DNA of 64,000 nt from UBA6115 sp050953005 (GTDB lineage Bacteria; Bacillota; Clostridia; Christensenellales; Aristaeellaceae), in the NCBI GenBank assembly GCA_050953005.1, contig JBMNLV010000004.1:186001-250000 (forward strand), given 5' to 3'. Below the pieces are notes generated by a model. The model ran no database searches, was not told the origin of the DNA, and was given only the letters and a program-made list of their open reading frames with translations. Both the position numbers and the translations under genes were made by a program. This document shows positions 35,380 to 43,937 of this stretch, one piece after another (within the stretch, counting starts at the first letter, position 1; each line of letters starts with the position of its first letter).

Positions 35380-36381
35380 ATGATTGACGCCCATGTCCAT
35401 CTCTATCCCGGGGATCCGCAGCCGCTGGCGGACCGCCTGGCTGCCCTGGGTACTGCCCGCTTCAACGTGCTGGGCGTGCCAGGCATCTGGGGCAGCGACA
35501 ACAACCTGCACTGCCTCAGGATGAAGGCCTTATATCCCGGCCGCGCCTGGGTGTTCGGCGGCCTCAACTGGCGCGGGCCGGAATGCCCGCTGCCCGAGAG
35601 GCAGCTGGAACTGATGATGTTGGCGGGCTTTGACGGCCTGAAGCTGCTGGAAACCAAGCCCGATATGCAAAAGCGGCTGGGCTTTCTTCCGGACGCCCCC
35701 GCCTTTGACGCGATGTTCGCGCTGGCGGAGCGGCGAGGCATCCCCATCATCTGGCACGTGGGCGACCCTGCCCCCTTCTGGCACAGGGACAGCGCGCCGG
35801 CTTTCGCGGCGGAGAACGGCTGGATCTATGAGGGAGAGGGCTTCCTGTCCCTGGAGGAGCTCTACTTCCATACCGAGCAGGTGCTCAGGCGCTACCCGAG
35901 GCTGAACGCGGTCTTCGCGCACCTGTACTTCTGCTCCGATGACCGGCCGCACCTGGAACGGCTGCTGAGAGACTTCCCCAATGTATGCATCGACCTCACC
36001 CCGGGCAGCGAGATGTACCATGCCTTCCGGGACGACCGGGAGGGCTGGCAGGACTTTTTCCGCCGGCACGCCGGGCGCATCCTGCTGGGCAGCGATGCCA
36101 CCAATGGCCCGGACGCCTTCTGGAGCGGCCTGGGCAGCCTGCCCCGGTGCATCCTGAGGCCGCGGCGTTTTTCCATCTTTGATATGGAGATAAGGGGCTT
36201 TGAACTGGACAAGGCGCAATACGCCGCCATCACCGCGGGAAATTTCACGCGCCTGGCCGGCGAGGCCCCCAAACCCATTGACCCGGAGGGCCTGAAGGGC
36301 CTGGTGGATTATTACGTTTCACAGCTCGCGCCGCAGGACGCGCGGACGATCATGACGACCTATAAGGAGTTTTTCAAATGA
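35380..36381 (+). CDS. Amidohydrolase-family (amidohydrolase 2) protein
   Basis: Cytoplasmic metal-dependent hydrolase or decarboxylase of 333 residues. The TIM-barrel metal motif HVH is at residues 5-7 (MIDAHVHLYPG); further metal or catalytic candidates are IIWHVGD, VFAHLYF and LLGSDATNG. Relatives include lactonases and aromatic or sugar-acid decarboxylases. It begins four bases after the activase stop and overlaps the ribokinase start (ATGA), firmly within the operon. A lactone or dehydrated sugar acid is a reasonable guess as substrate, but nothing in the sequence fixes it. Confidence 0.8.
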   Translation: MIDAHVHLYPGDPQPLADRLAALGTARFNVLGVPGIWGSDNNLHCLRMKALYPGRAWVFGGLNWRGPECPLPERQLELMMLAGFDGLKLLETKPDMQKRLGFLPDAPAFDAMFALAERRGIPIIWHVGDPAPFWHRDSAPAFAAENGWIYEGEGFLSLEELYFHTEQVLRRYPRLNAVFAHLYFCSDDRPHLERLLRDFPNVCIDLTPGSEMYHAFRDDREGWQDFFRRHAGRILLGSDATNGPDAFWSGLGSLPRCILRPRRFSIFDMEIRGFELDKAQYAAITAGNFTRLAGEAPKPIDPEGLKGLVDYYVSQLAPQDARTIMTTYKEFFK

Positions 36382-37304
36382 GCAAAAGCATCGCGGTTAT
36401 TGGCAGCCTGAATGTGGACCTGGTCTCCCGCGTGCCGCGCTTTTTGCTGCCCGGAGAAACGCTGCAGGGCATGGACTTCCATGTTTACCCCGGCGGGAAG
36501 GGCGGCAACCAGGCGGTCGCCGCCGCGCGGCTGACCGGCGGCGTGGTCATGCTGGCAAAATTGGGGGATGACGCCAACAGCCAGCTGTACCGCCAGGTCT
36601 TCCGCGACAACGGCATCGTGCCGGACTGCGTTGAGACGCACGCGGGCATCAACACCGGCACCGCGGTGATCGAGGTGGATACCTCAACTGGCGACAACCG
36701 CATCGTCTACATCCCCGGCGCCAACCAGTTCGTGGACCGCGCGCAGGTGGACCGGCACTGGGAGCGGCTGATGCGCTGCGACATCTTCCTGCTGCAGCTG
36801 GAGATCCCGATGGATACGGTGCGGTACGCCATTGACAGGCTGCGCCGGGCCGGCAAGACCATTATCCTGGATCCGGCGCCGGCCGTGGCGCTGCCTGAGG
36901 GCCTGCTGGGGCAGTGCGACGTGGTGACGCCCAATGAGGTGGAGCTGGCCCTGCTCACCGGGCTGCCCACCGGCACGCCGGAGCAGATGCTGGCAGCCGG
37001 GCGGCAGCTGCTCAAAAGCGGCGTTAAAAACGTGGTCCTCAAAGCCGGGCGGCAGGGCGCCTACCTGATCAATCAGGAGGTAGAGCGGCTTTTCCCGGGA
37101 TTTGCCGTCAAGGCGGTGGACACCACCGCCGCCGGGGACAGCTTCAACGCCGGCCTGGCCGCGGCGCTGGCGCAGGGAAAGACCCTGACGGAAGCGGTGC
37201 CCTATGCCAACGCGGTCGGGGCGCTGTCCACCACCGCGGCGGGCGCCCAGGGCGCGATGCCCACACGGGCGCAGACGGAGGAATTCTTAAAGGCGCAGGG
37301 CTGA
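36378..37304 (+). CDS. rbsK: Ribokinase (PfkB family)
   Basis: Sugar kinase of 308 residues that phosphorylates ribose or a related sugar with ATP. The N-terminal GSLNVDLV and YPGGKGGNQAVAAARL (sugar site) and the C-terminal DTTAAGDSFNAGLA with catalytic Asp254 and the anion hole are all present and ribokinase-like. Length is standard. It overlaps the amidohydrolase gene. No ribose transporter or pyranase is nearby; within this operon it more likely phosphorylates a product of the glycyl radical enzyme route or a nucleoside-derived ribose (a nucleoside hydrolase gene is convergent downstream). Confidence 0.9.
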   Translation: MSKSIAVIGSLNVDLVSRVPRFLLPGETLQGMDFHVYPGGKGGNQAVAAARLTGGVVMLAKLGDDANSQLYRQVFRDNGIVPDCVETHAGINTGTAVIEVDTSTGDNRIVYIPGANQFVDRAQVDRHWERLMRCDIFLLQLEIPMDTVRYAIDRLRRAGKTIILDPAPAVALPEGLLGQCDVVTPNEVELALLTGLPTGTPEQMLAAGRQLLKSGVKNVVLKAGRQGAYLINQEVERLFPGFAVKAVDTTAAGDSFNAGLAAALAQGKTLTEAVPYANAVGALSTTAAGAQGAMPTRAQTEEFLKAQG

Positions 37305-37334
37305 ACGCAGCGTTTGTATCCGGGAGGGATGGAC

Positions 37335-38576
37335 ATGGGCAGTTCTTTGGTGGAACAGGCAAAACGGCGCATTGAGCGCGTGCGCAAAACCGGCGTCAGG
37401 GTCTGCGTCACACAGGACGGGCAGCCGGTGGAGGGCGCGCGGGTCAGCCTGCGCATGAAAGGGCATGATTACCTCTTCGGCGCGGTATGCTACCATTACG
37501 GGCGCTTTGGCGACGCGAACAAGGACGCGCGCTTCAGCGAGCTGTTCACCCCCCTGCTCAACTACACCATGATGCCGGTGCACTGGAACTGGTATGAGCC
37601 TGAGCGCCATCAGTACAATGAGCCCTACGTGGGCAACCTGGTGGACTGGGCGCAGCGGCACGGCATCCGCCGCAAGATGCACGCGCTGATCTGGCACGAG
37701 TGCTGCCCGGAGTGGGTAAAGGACGGCATGGACATCAAGGGGCTGTATGAGGAGCACATCAACCACCTGATGCGCCGCTACGCCGGGCGCTTTGATTTTT
37801 ATGATCTGATCAACGAATCCACGGTGTCCGACCGCTTTGACAACCCGGTGTCCCGCTGGATGAAGCAGTTCGGCCAGGTCAATGTGGCGCGTTTTGGCGA
37901 GCGCCTGGTAAGGGCCATCGAGCCGGACGCCAAACTGATTTATGGCGAATGGAACGTGCATGGCCGGGAATACCTGGATTTCCTGCGCGATTTGCGCGAG
38001 GGCGGCGTGGGCCTGAACGCCATCGGGCTGCAATCCCACATGCACCGGGACCTGTGGACGCAGGAGGAGACCCTGCGCGTGATGGACGAGGCGGCCCGGT
38101 TCGGCTGGCCCATCCACTTCCCGGAGATCTCCATCTGCTCCGGCAAGCCGGTGGGCGAAATGAGCTACCTGCCCGGCGCCAGGAACACCTTCCTGGAAAC
38201 CGAGGAGGATTTGTACTGGCAGGCTGATTTCGCGCGGGATTTCTATACCCTGGTGTTCTCCCACCCCGCCACGGAGGCGCTGTCCTGGTTTGACTTTGTG
38301 GACCACCGCTGGCTGGGCGCCCCGGCCGGGCTGGTGGATGATACGCTCAATCCCAAACCGGTCTACCATGCGCTGGCGGACCTGATTCACAGGCAATGGG
38401 CCTCCAGCGCCCGGCTGACAACCGGCACGGACGGCAGCGCGCTCACGCAGCTCTTCTTCGGCCGCTATGAGCTTGAGGTCGCTTCGGGCAGCCTGCGCAG
38501 TAGACAGGAGCTGGACTTCAAGCGTCCATCCTTTTATGAGGGCGGGGCGGAGCAAAGGGTTTGCGTGGATCTATAA
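37335..38576 (+). CDS. Intracellular GH10 endo-xylanase-like glycosidase
   Basis: Glycoside hydrolase family 10 enzyme of 413 residues, without signal peptide. The acid/base Glu161 is in YDLINESTV and the nucleophile Glu264 in HFPEISI; MPVHWNWYEPE and ALIWHECCPEW match the GH10 sugar-binding loops. A ~40-residue beta segment precedes the barrel. Cytoplasmic GH10 enzymes cut imported xylo-oligosaccharides. ATG 37335 has better spacing to GGGAGGG than ATG 37329. Last gene of the glycyl radical enzyme operon; its end overlaps the convergent nucleoside hydrolase gene by six bases. Confidence 0.85.
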   Translation: MGSSLVEQAKRRIERVRKTGVRVCVTQDGQPVEGARVSLRMKGHDYLFGAVCYHYGRFGDANKDARFSELFTPLLNYTMMPVHWNWYEPERHQYNEPYVGNLVDWAQRHGIRRKMHALIWHECCPEWVKDGMDIKGLYEEHINHLMRRYAGRFDFYDLINESTVSDRFDNPVSRWMKQFGQVNVARFGERLVRAIEPDAKLIYGEWNVHGREYLDFLRDLREGGVGLNAIGLQSHMHRDLWTQEETLRVMDEAARFGWPIHFPEISICSGKPVGEMSYLPGARNTFLETEEDLYWQADFARDFYTLVFSHPATEALSWFDFVDHRWLGAPAGLVDDTLNPKPVYHALADLIHRQWASSARLTTGTDGSALTQLFFGRYELEVASGSLRSRQELDFKRPSFYEGGAEQRVCVDL

Positions 38577-39419
38577 AGAAAATTCCCCGCGCACGCCGGC
38601 GATGATGCGGCGGACCGCCTCGTCAGCCCTGACCTCAGCGCCCCAGAGCACGTTGCCGCCGGCGGCGTGACGGTTCCAGACGGTGGCGCCGCGGGTGTGT
38701 TCCCCCCGGGTCTCCACGCGGATGTCGCGCTCCTGCCAGGTGATCAGGTCATCATAGAGGATGCCGGCCAGGGCCAGGGGGTCATGCAGGGTGGGCAGGA
38801 AATTGAAGGACTCAAAAAAACGCCTGAACTCGCCGCGCAGAAAGGCCAGGCGCCGGTCATCGCCCCGGGTCAGGTCCTCCGCCTGCTCACGGGTGAGGCG
38901 GCAGCGCTCGGTGATGTCCAGGCCGACCATCCGGGGTTTGCAGCTATCCAGAACCGCGCACGCGGCCTCTGGGTCACAGAGGATGTTCCACTCCGGCTGC
39001 GCGGCGCCGGTCATGCCGCCCATCAGCACAAAATGGGTGGTCTTCACGATATCCGGGGCCAGGTGGACGGCCAGCGCGATGTTGGTCAGCGGGCCGATCG
39101 CCAGCACGGTCAGCCCCGGGTGGTCGCGGCAGGCCCTGATGATAAAAGGCACGGCCTGGTTTTCCAGCGGCTCATGGCCCGCGTCATGCCGGTACCTGCC
39201 CAGCAGGGGCCGCTCGGCCCCGCGCCGGACCGGGATGTCCGTCCGGCCCCAGGCGGCCAGCATGCTCCTTGCGTGTTCGGTCCGCCAGACATTGCCGGCA
39301 TACACCGTGGTCAGGCCCACCAGGTCGACCGCGGGGCTGTTGAGGGCCATGGCCACGCACAGCGCGTCATCGATATCCCCGCCGATGTCCGTGTCAATGA
39401 GCAGCTTGATCGCTTTCAT
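38571..39419 (-). CDS. Inosine/uridine-preferring nucleoside hydrolase
   Basis: Cytoplasmic Ca-dependent N-ribohydrolase of 282 residues releasing ribose from nucleosides. The metal cluster LIDTDIGGDIDDAL (Asp9, Asp11, Asp15, Asp18 region) and the VLMGGM and later LHDPLA blocks (final Asp ligand) identify the family. The DTDIGGDIDD form differs slightly from the common DTDPGxDD. ATG 39419 follows AAAGGAG. It lies downstream of a binding-protein gene, separated by a strong hairpin, so part of its transcription may come by read-through. Some homologues act on other glycosides, which would fit a sugar locus. Confidence 0.9.
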   Translation of the reverse strand: MKAIKLLIDTDIGGDIDDALCVAMALNSPAVDLVGLTTVYAGNVWRTEHARSMLAAWGRTDIPVRRGAERPLLGRYRHDAGHEPLENQAVPFIIRACRDHPGLTVLAIGPLTNIALAVHLAPDIVKTTHFVLMGGMTGAAQPEWNILCDPEAACAVLDSCKPRMVGLDITERCRLTREQAEDLTRGDDRRLAFLRGEFRRFFESFNFLPTLHDPLALAGILYDDLITWQERDIRVETRGEHTRGATVWNRHAAGGNVLWGAEVRADEAVRRIIAGVRGEFSL

Positions 39420-39432
39420 GAGCGCTCCTTTC

Positions 39433-39460
39433 AAAACGGGAGGGCGCGAACGCCCTCCCG
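39433..39460 (-). terminator. Intercistronic hairpin/terminator after the binding-protein gene
   Basis: Perfect 10-bp stem CGGGAGGGCG/CGCCCTCCCG with loop of four (39437-39446, 39451-39460), followed on the minus strand by TTTTG. It stands between the binding protein and the nucleoside hydrolase and could lower expression of the latter or stabilise the upstream mRNA. Confidence 0.75.
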
Positions 39461-39478
39461 TGGTGCGGACATGCCGGT

Positions 39479-40777
39479 TTACTTGGTGAAGGCCTTCTCG
39501 ATCTCAGCGTTGATCAGGGGCTCCACACGCTCGACAATGGTGGAGGCGGGCACGCCCTCGGCCATGTAGTTGTTGATGGTGGACATCACGGTCCACACAT
39601 CGGCCAGACCCTTGTCATAGCGGGTGATCAGGGTGTGGCCGTCATAGATCAGGTCATACATATCGGTAACGCCGTCGGGCGCCTTGCCGTAGCGCTCGCG
39701 CTCCTTGGCGTCGCCGTAGGCTTTTTGCACCTCGTTGACCATCCGGATATAGGCCACGGCTGCCTCCGGGTTCTTGGAGCCGGTGGGCACGGCCCAGGAC
39801 TGGCTGTAGACATAGACCTCGTCCTTGCTGCCGGAGGGGCCATGGGGATAGGGCACCAGGCCGACCTCAAAGGGCAGGCTGCGGGCGTCCTGGATCTCCT
39901 TGCCGACGATCATGCCCAGGGCGTTGTTGTCAAAATAGCCAAACATCTCAGCGTCATCCAGCAGCCACATGCCGTCGGTATGGGACATCATGCGCGTCAT
40001 GTACTCAATGGCCTCCAGGGTCTGGGAATCCTTGAGGGCGGAGGTGACCACGCCGTTGGCCTGGTCGATGTTGAGGATGCCGCCGTGGTTGGCGATCAGC
40101 AGGTGGCTCATGGTGTCGCCATAGCCGGAGAAGCCGTACTGGTCGATCTCGCCGTCGCCGTCGCTGTCATAGGTAAGCGCGCGGCCGGCCTCCAGGAAGG
40201 CGTCAAAATCCCACGCGCCGCGGGCGTACAGCTCATCGGGCGCTTCCAGGCCCTCATACTCAAACAGGGTGCGGTTGAAGGTGATGTGCTTGAAGTAGGG
40301 CTTGATGGGGATGGCGTAGTGGCTGCCCTTCCACATGTAGTGCTCGGGGCTGATGGCCCAGTAGCCGTAGTCGTCCTCGTCCACGTATTCGTCCAGGTTG
40401 GTGATGATACCCTGGAGGACCGCGTTGTGGAAGACGGACTCATACATCAGCACCAGGTCGGGCGCGTCGCCTGCCTGCTGCATGTCGATGGTCTTTTGCA
40501 GCTGATCGTTCCAGTTGACGCCGATGATCTCCACCTTGCCGCCGTACTTTTGCTCAAACAGCTCCTTGGCCTCCATGGTGGCCTCAAACACGGAGGGGTT
40601 GTTGGCCTTCAGGTTGCGGTAGCCGTTCCAGCTTTGCCAGAACACGATGGAGATGTTGGGGTTCTCCAGGGTCTCGGGCAGCTTGCCGTCCGGATCGACC
40701 ACCACATCCTCCGCCAGGGCGGGCACCAGGGTGAGCGCCAGGCACAATAGCAGCAAGAGGGACAGGAATTTTCTCAT
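39479..40777 (-). CDS. Carbohydrate ABC transporter binding protein (orphan)
   Basis: Secreted solute-binding protein of 432 residues (family 1). A signal peptide with a Leu-rich core ends at ALA before EDVVVDPDG; SIVFWQSWNGYR and LFEQKYGGKVEIIGVNWND are typical of the fold. ATG 40777 follows AGGAGG. The promoter (TTGCAT-17-TATACT) carries a LacI operator. No permease gene follows it; only a nucleoside hydrolase does. The MalF/MalG pair at 45968-47876, read in the same direction beyond an IS element and an LplABC operon, lacks a binding protein directly beside it and is a likely partner. Confidence 0.88.
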   Translation of the reverse strand: MRKFLSLLLLLCLALTLVPALAEDVVVDPDGKLPETLENPNISIVFWQSWNGYRNLKANNPSVFEATMEAKELFEQKYGGKVEIIGVNWNDQLQKTIDMQQAGDAPDLVLMYESVFHNAVLQGIITNLDEYVDEDDYGYWAISPEHYMWKGSHYAIPIKPYFKHITFNRTLFEYEGLEAPDELYARGAWDFDAFLEAGRALTYDSDGDGEIDQYGFSGYGDTMSHLLIANHGGILNIDQANGVVTSALKDSQTLEAIEYMTRMMSHTDGMWLLDDAEMFGYFDNNALGMIVGKEIQDARSLPFEVGLVPYPHGPSGSKDEVYVYSQSWAVPTGSKNPEAAVAYIRMVNEVQKAYGDAKERERYGKAPDGVTDMYDLIYDGHTLITRYDKGLADVWTVMSTINNYMAEGVPASTIVERVEPLINAEIEKAFTK

Positions 40778-40815
40778 GTGGGATAACCTCCTATATTGAG
40801 TATTCAAGAAGCATA

Positions 40816-40867
40816 GATAAACGTTTTACCTTGTCGACAGTATAGAATATCCCGGCCACAAATGCAA
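40816..40867 (-). promoter_or_regulatory. Promoter and LacI-type operator of the orphan binding-protein gene
   Basis: Minus strand: TTGCAT (40862-40867), 17-bp spacer, TATACT (40839-40844), then operator GATAAACGTTTTAC (40816-40829 plus-strand reading) covering the start site. Confidence 0.82.
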
Positions 40868-40880
40868 GCAAATAATTGCC

Positions 40881-40925
40881 TGATACTGATACTGATACTG
40901 ATGCAATAAAGATTGGCATCAGTAT
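40881..40925. repeat. Hexamer tandem repeat fused to an inverted repeat
   Basis: TGATAC repeats 3.7 times (40881-40902). Its last unit is the left arm of a perfect 10-bp inverted repeat ATACTGATGC/GCATCAGTAT (40895-40904 and 40916-40925). It lies just left of the IS630 element. It could be a weak transcription end or a protein site; no T-run follows. Confidence 0.7.
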
Positions 40926-41017
40926 CACTTATACTACTTCCAAACGATAATGCTTCACAGAACAGAAGAAACCTGATATAATGAATCTGCAGTCTACAAA
41001 GAAATCAGGTGGAAGAT

Positions 41018-41593
41018 ATGGGCAGAAAAAGTCCGGTATTTGAAGAAGCAGAGCGTTCAGAAATCCTTGCAGCTCAAAAGAAACAGCATCCTGTTCATGT
41101 TACCCGTCGGTTGCTGGCCCTGAAACTGAAAGCGGTGGATGGATTGGGCAGTGAGGAGGCCGGAAAGCTTGCGGGGATGCATAGAACGAGCGTGAATCGG
41201 ATTGTCAAAAGGTACCAAGAAGAAGGCATAGAAGCCATCGTAGGCGTACGGCACCACAACGAACACCGTTATATGAGCCGGGAAGAGGAAACAGCCTTTC
41301 TATTGCAGTTTCAGCGCCGGAGCGAAGCGGGCCAGATCATAGAAACGCGGGAAATACATCAGGCCTATGAAAAAGCGGTTGGTCATTCAGTCACCCGGAA
41401 CATGATCTACTACCTGCTTCATCGCCACAAATGGCGCAAGATAGCGCCTCGCAGCAGGCATGAAAAGAAAGCCGGCGAAGAAGCGATTGAAGCTTATAAA
41501 AAAAATCACCGAAAAGATAAAAATCCTGAAAAAGAGCCAGCCAAAACTTCGGGTAATGTTCCAGGACGAGGCTGGGTTTGGACGGATCAATAA
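41018..41593 (+). CDS. IS630 transposase OrfA (DNA-binding part)
   Basis: N-terminal part of the transposase, 191 residues in this frame. Helix-turn-helix regions (GLGSEEAGKLAGMHRTSVNRIVKRYQ) recognise the terminal repeats; a second HTH-like domain (TRNMIYYLLHRHKWRKIAP) follows. The true family sequence ends near the A8 run at 41498-41505; the residues after it are out of frame. Dropping one A would fuse it to OrfB, giving a normal ~350-residue transposase. ATG 41018 is preceded by AGGTGG. Confidence 0.85.
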   Translation: MGRKSPVFEEAERSEILAAQKKQHPVHVTRRLLALKLKAVDGLGSEEAGKLAGMHRTSVNRIVKRYQEEGIEAIVGVRHHNEHRYMSREEETAFLLQFQRRSEAGQIIETREIHQAYEKAVGHSVTRNMIYYLLHRHKWRKIAPRSRHEKKAGEEAIEAYKKNHRKDKNPEKEPAKTSGNVPGRGWVWTDQ

Positions 41594-42068
41594 ACCCAAG
41601 CGATGCTGGTGCAAAAAGGGAATACGTCCTTCTGTACCCTGTCACCATATCCGGGAATACAGATATCTGTATGGCGCTGTGTCTCCACAGGACGGCGAGT
41701 TGTTCAGTCTGGTGATGCCCTATGCCAACACAGACTGCATGAACATCTTTCTGGAGGAACTCTCCAGGGCTTATCCGGATGATCATATCTTGCTACTATT
41801 AGACAATGCGGCCTGGCACCGCTCATCTGCCATGGTTGTACCAAGCCGCATAGAACTATTTCCGCTACTACCCTATACCCCCGAGCTCAACCCCATTGAG
41901 ATGATTTGGGACGAAGTGCGGGAGAAAGGCTTCCGCAATGAGATTTTTAAGAACCTGGAGGCAGTGATTGACCGTCTGTGCTGTACTGTTAAGGAGTTGG
42001 CTGAAGATGTCCAACGCGTCGCTTCCATCACCCATCGCAGGTGGTTAATTGATGCGTTATCGTTTTAG
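41460..42068 (+). CDS. IS630 transposase OrfB (catalytic DDE part)
   Basis: Catalytic half of the transposase. The DDE triad is visible: Asp in VMFQDEAGFGR, Asp in LLLLDNAAWHR and Glu in TPELNPIEMIWDEV. The start at 41460 is formal; production probably depends on slippage at the A8 run 41498-41505 (TAT then eight A then TC), moving ribosomes or RNA polymerase from the OrfA frame. Both halves are otherwise intact, so the element may be active. Confidence 0.85.
   Translation: MKRKPAKKRLKLIKKITEKIKILKKSQPKLRVMFQDEAGFGRINKPKRCWCKKGIRPSVPCHHIREYRYLYGAVSPQDGELFSLVMPYANTDCMNIFLEELSRAYPDDHILLLLDNAAWHRSSAMVVPSRIELFPLLPYTPELNPIEMIWDEVREKGFRNEIFKNLEAVIDRLCCTVKELAEDVQRVASITHRRWLIDALSF
41498..41505 (+). 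promoter_or_regulatory. A8 slippage site between IS630 OrfA and OrfB
   Basis: Run of eight A in TATAAAAAAAATCACC. OrfA codons read AAA AAA AAT; loss of one A (or a +1 shift) gives AAA AAA ATC ACC and continues in OrfB. Poly-A runs are common frameshift or transcript-slippage sites in IS elements. Confidence 0.6.
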
Positions 42069-42075
42069 AATAGTA

Positions 42076-42996
42076 TTATCCCTTGATGGACCCGACCATA
42101 ATGCCCTGGATAAAGTATTTCTGCAGGAAAGGATAGACACACAGAATGGGTACCGTTGCGATCATCACAGCTGCCATCTTCAAGCTTTCCGAAGGCCGCG
42201 GTTGGTCGCGCACCATCATGGCCATGCCGCCGCGGCTGGTCATAGAGGCATTGGCTGAAAAAATCTCCCGCAGCAAATACTGCAAGGTATAAAGGTCTGT
42301 GCGCTTGGTCAGGAAGAGCATGGGCCGGTACCATTCATTCCAGTAACCTACAGCAAGGTAGACTATCATGGTAGCCATAATGGGCTTGGAGATGGGCAGG
42401 ATGATGCGGAAGAATATCCTAAAGTCGCCGGCGCCGTCGATTTTTGCTGATTCCTCAAGCGACTCTGGCAACGCCATGAAGGAGTTACGCATGACGATCA
42501 GATTCCATGTGGCGATGGTGCTGGGAAGAAACAGCGCAAAAAAAGTGTCGATCAGGCCCAGGTTGCGCACCATTATGTACCAGGGGATGACGCCGCCGTT
42601 GATCAGCATGGTAAGGTAAACAAAGAATGTGAGGAACTTCCGGTAAGGTAGGTACTTGCGTGAAAGGGCGTAGGCGCCCAAGGCGGTAAAAAACAACGTA
42701 TTGAAAGTGCCCACGACAGTCAGCATGAAGGTGACATACAGCGCGCGTGTAAACTTGTCGCTTACGCCAAAGAGGTATTCATAGTTATACAGCGTGAATG
42801 AAGAGGGAAACAGCTGGAAGCCCCGGGAGGTGATTTCAATTTCAGGCGTGACCGAAGCGACAGCAATCAAAATGAAAGGAATGGCAAACAGAGCGGAAAG
42901 AATAATCATCAGCACTGTGTTGAATACCCGAAAACTCAACGGCGCTGCTGTCGGGCTCAGCCATTTTCTTTTTTTGATTCTCGTGATATTTACCAT
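42076..42996 (-). CDS. LplC/YtcP-type sugar ABC transporter permease
   Basis: Permease of 306 residues with about six helices. The EAA loop is LEESAKIDGAGDFRIFFRIILP (about residues 190-210). The C-terminus QGIMVGSIKG is the conserved end of the LplC/YtcP group. It overlaps the LplB-type gene start by seven bases and completes the LplA-LplB-LplC set read on the minus strand. No ATPase gene is present, as usual for this group, which shares an MsmX-like ATPase encoded elsewhere. The TAA stop touches the right end of the IS630 element. Confidence 0.92.
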   Translation of the reverse strand: MVNITRIKKRKWLSPTAAPLSFRVFNTVLMIILSALFAIPFILIAVASVTPEIEITSRGFQLFPSSFTLYNYEYLFGVSDKFTRALYVTFMLTVVGTFNTLFFTALGAYALSRKYLPYRKFLTFFVYLTMLINGGVIPWYIMVRNLGLIDTFFALFLPSTIATWNLIVMRNSFMALPESLEESAKIDGAGDFRIFFRIILPISKPIMATMIVYLAVGYWNEWYRPMLFLTKRTDLYTLQYLLREIFSANASMTSRGGMAMMVRDQPRPSESLKMAAVMIATVPILCVYPFLQKYFIQGIMVGSIKG

Positions 42997-43907
42997 AAGC
43001 CGTAATCCCCAATTTTGTTTGCGATTTTATTGGTCACCGCCACCAGGATGAAACTGATGACCGACTGGAAGATACCCATCGCCGTACCGATAGAAAACTG
43101 CATCCTCTGTAGGCCAAGCCGGTAAATACCCATATCCAGCGTATCCACCGCCGGATATAGGGGGCTGTTGCCGCCGACAAGGGCATACACCTGGTGAAAA
43201 TTGCCGCTCATCATTCCGCCGACGCTGAGGATGAACATGACTACAATTGTCGGAACGATGCTGGGTATGGTGATGTAATACACCTGCTTAAAGCGCCCTG
43301 CGCCGTCAATAACCGCCGCTTCGTACATTTCGCTGTTGATGTTGGAAATGGCGGCCAGGTAGAGGATGGAACCAAAGCCCACTCCCTTCCATATGTCGGT
43401 AATAACCAGAATGCCACGCCACCATTTTGCCTCAACATACCATTTGGGCGGATCTCCCCCCAGTGCCTTGATGAAGTTGTTGAGGATGCCAAAGTGACCG
43501 TTGATAAGCGCGTACATGATTGCGTTGACGATGACCCAAGAGATGAAATGGGGCAGATAGGAGATGGTCTGCACTGTGCGTTTGAACTTACTGTTGTGGA
43601 TTTCATCCAGCAAAAGGGCAAACAGGATGGGCGCCGGGAAACCGAAGATAATCTTATAGACATTAATGATGATGGTATTCCATATCTGGCGGGGAAAATC
43701 AGACATGTTGAACAGAGTAACAAAATTTTGCAGACCGATGAACGAACTTCCCGCGAAGCCCCGGCGCGGGTTGTAATTGTAAAAAGCCATGCGCAGCCCC
43801 CACAATGGCGCGTAATTGAATACAATCAAAAAGACCACCGTCGGGATGAGCATGACATAGAGCATTTTATACTTGGACAGATTATAAAAAAAACCTCGTC
43901 TGCGCAT
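42990..43907 (-). CDS. LplB-type sugar ABC transporter permease
   Basis: Permease of 305 residues, partner of the LplC-type protein. MRRRGFFYNLSKYKMLYVMLIP begins the first helix; the EAA loop is YEAAVIDGAGRFKQVYYITIP and the C-terminus NKIGDYGLW is typical of LplB. I set ATG 43907 (behind AAAGG) as start; the open frame extends 47 codons into the intercistronic hairpin region with unconvincing sequence. Substrates of the family are oligosaccharides such as uronides or complex plant glycans; not resolved here. Confidence 0.9.
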   Translation of the reverse strand: MRRRGFFYNLSKYKMLYVMLIPTVVFLIVFNYAPLWGLRMAFYNYNPRRGFAGSSFIGLQNFVTLFNMSDFPRQIWNTIIINVYKIIFGFPAPILFALLLDEIHNSKFKRTVQTISYLPHFISWVIVNAIMYALINGHFGILNNFIKALGGDPPKWYVEAKWWRGILVITDIWKGVGFGSILYLAAISNINSEMYEAAVIDGAGRFKQVYYITIPSIVPTIVVMFILSVGGMMSGNFHQVYALVGGNSPLYPAVDTLDMGIYRLGLQRMQFSIGTAMGIFQSVISFILVAVTNKIANKIGDYGLW

Positions 43908-43937
43908 GGATACCCTTTCCGGCCAGACTGCCGCGCT

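Larger units (their letters stand above)
40932..42075 (+). mobile_element. IS630-family insertion sequence
   Basis: Element of about 1.14 kb with imperfect 22-bp terminal inverted repeats: TACTACTTCCAAACGATAATGC at 40932-40953 and its complement at 42054-42075, agreeing at 17 of 22 positions. The outermost TA at each end fits the TA target duplication of IS630/Tc1-like elements. It encodes OrfA and OrfB of a DDE transposase. The right end falls immediately beside the TAA stop codon of the LplC-type permease gene, so insertion spared that gene. Confidence 0.82.
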
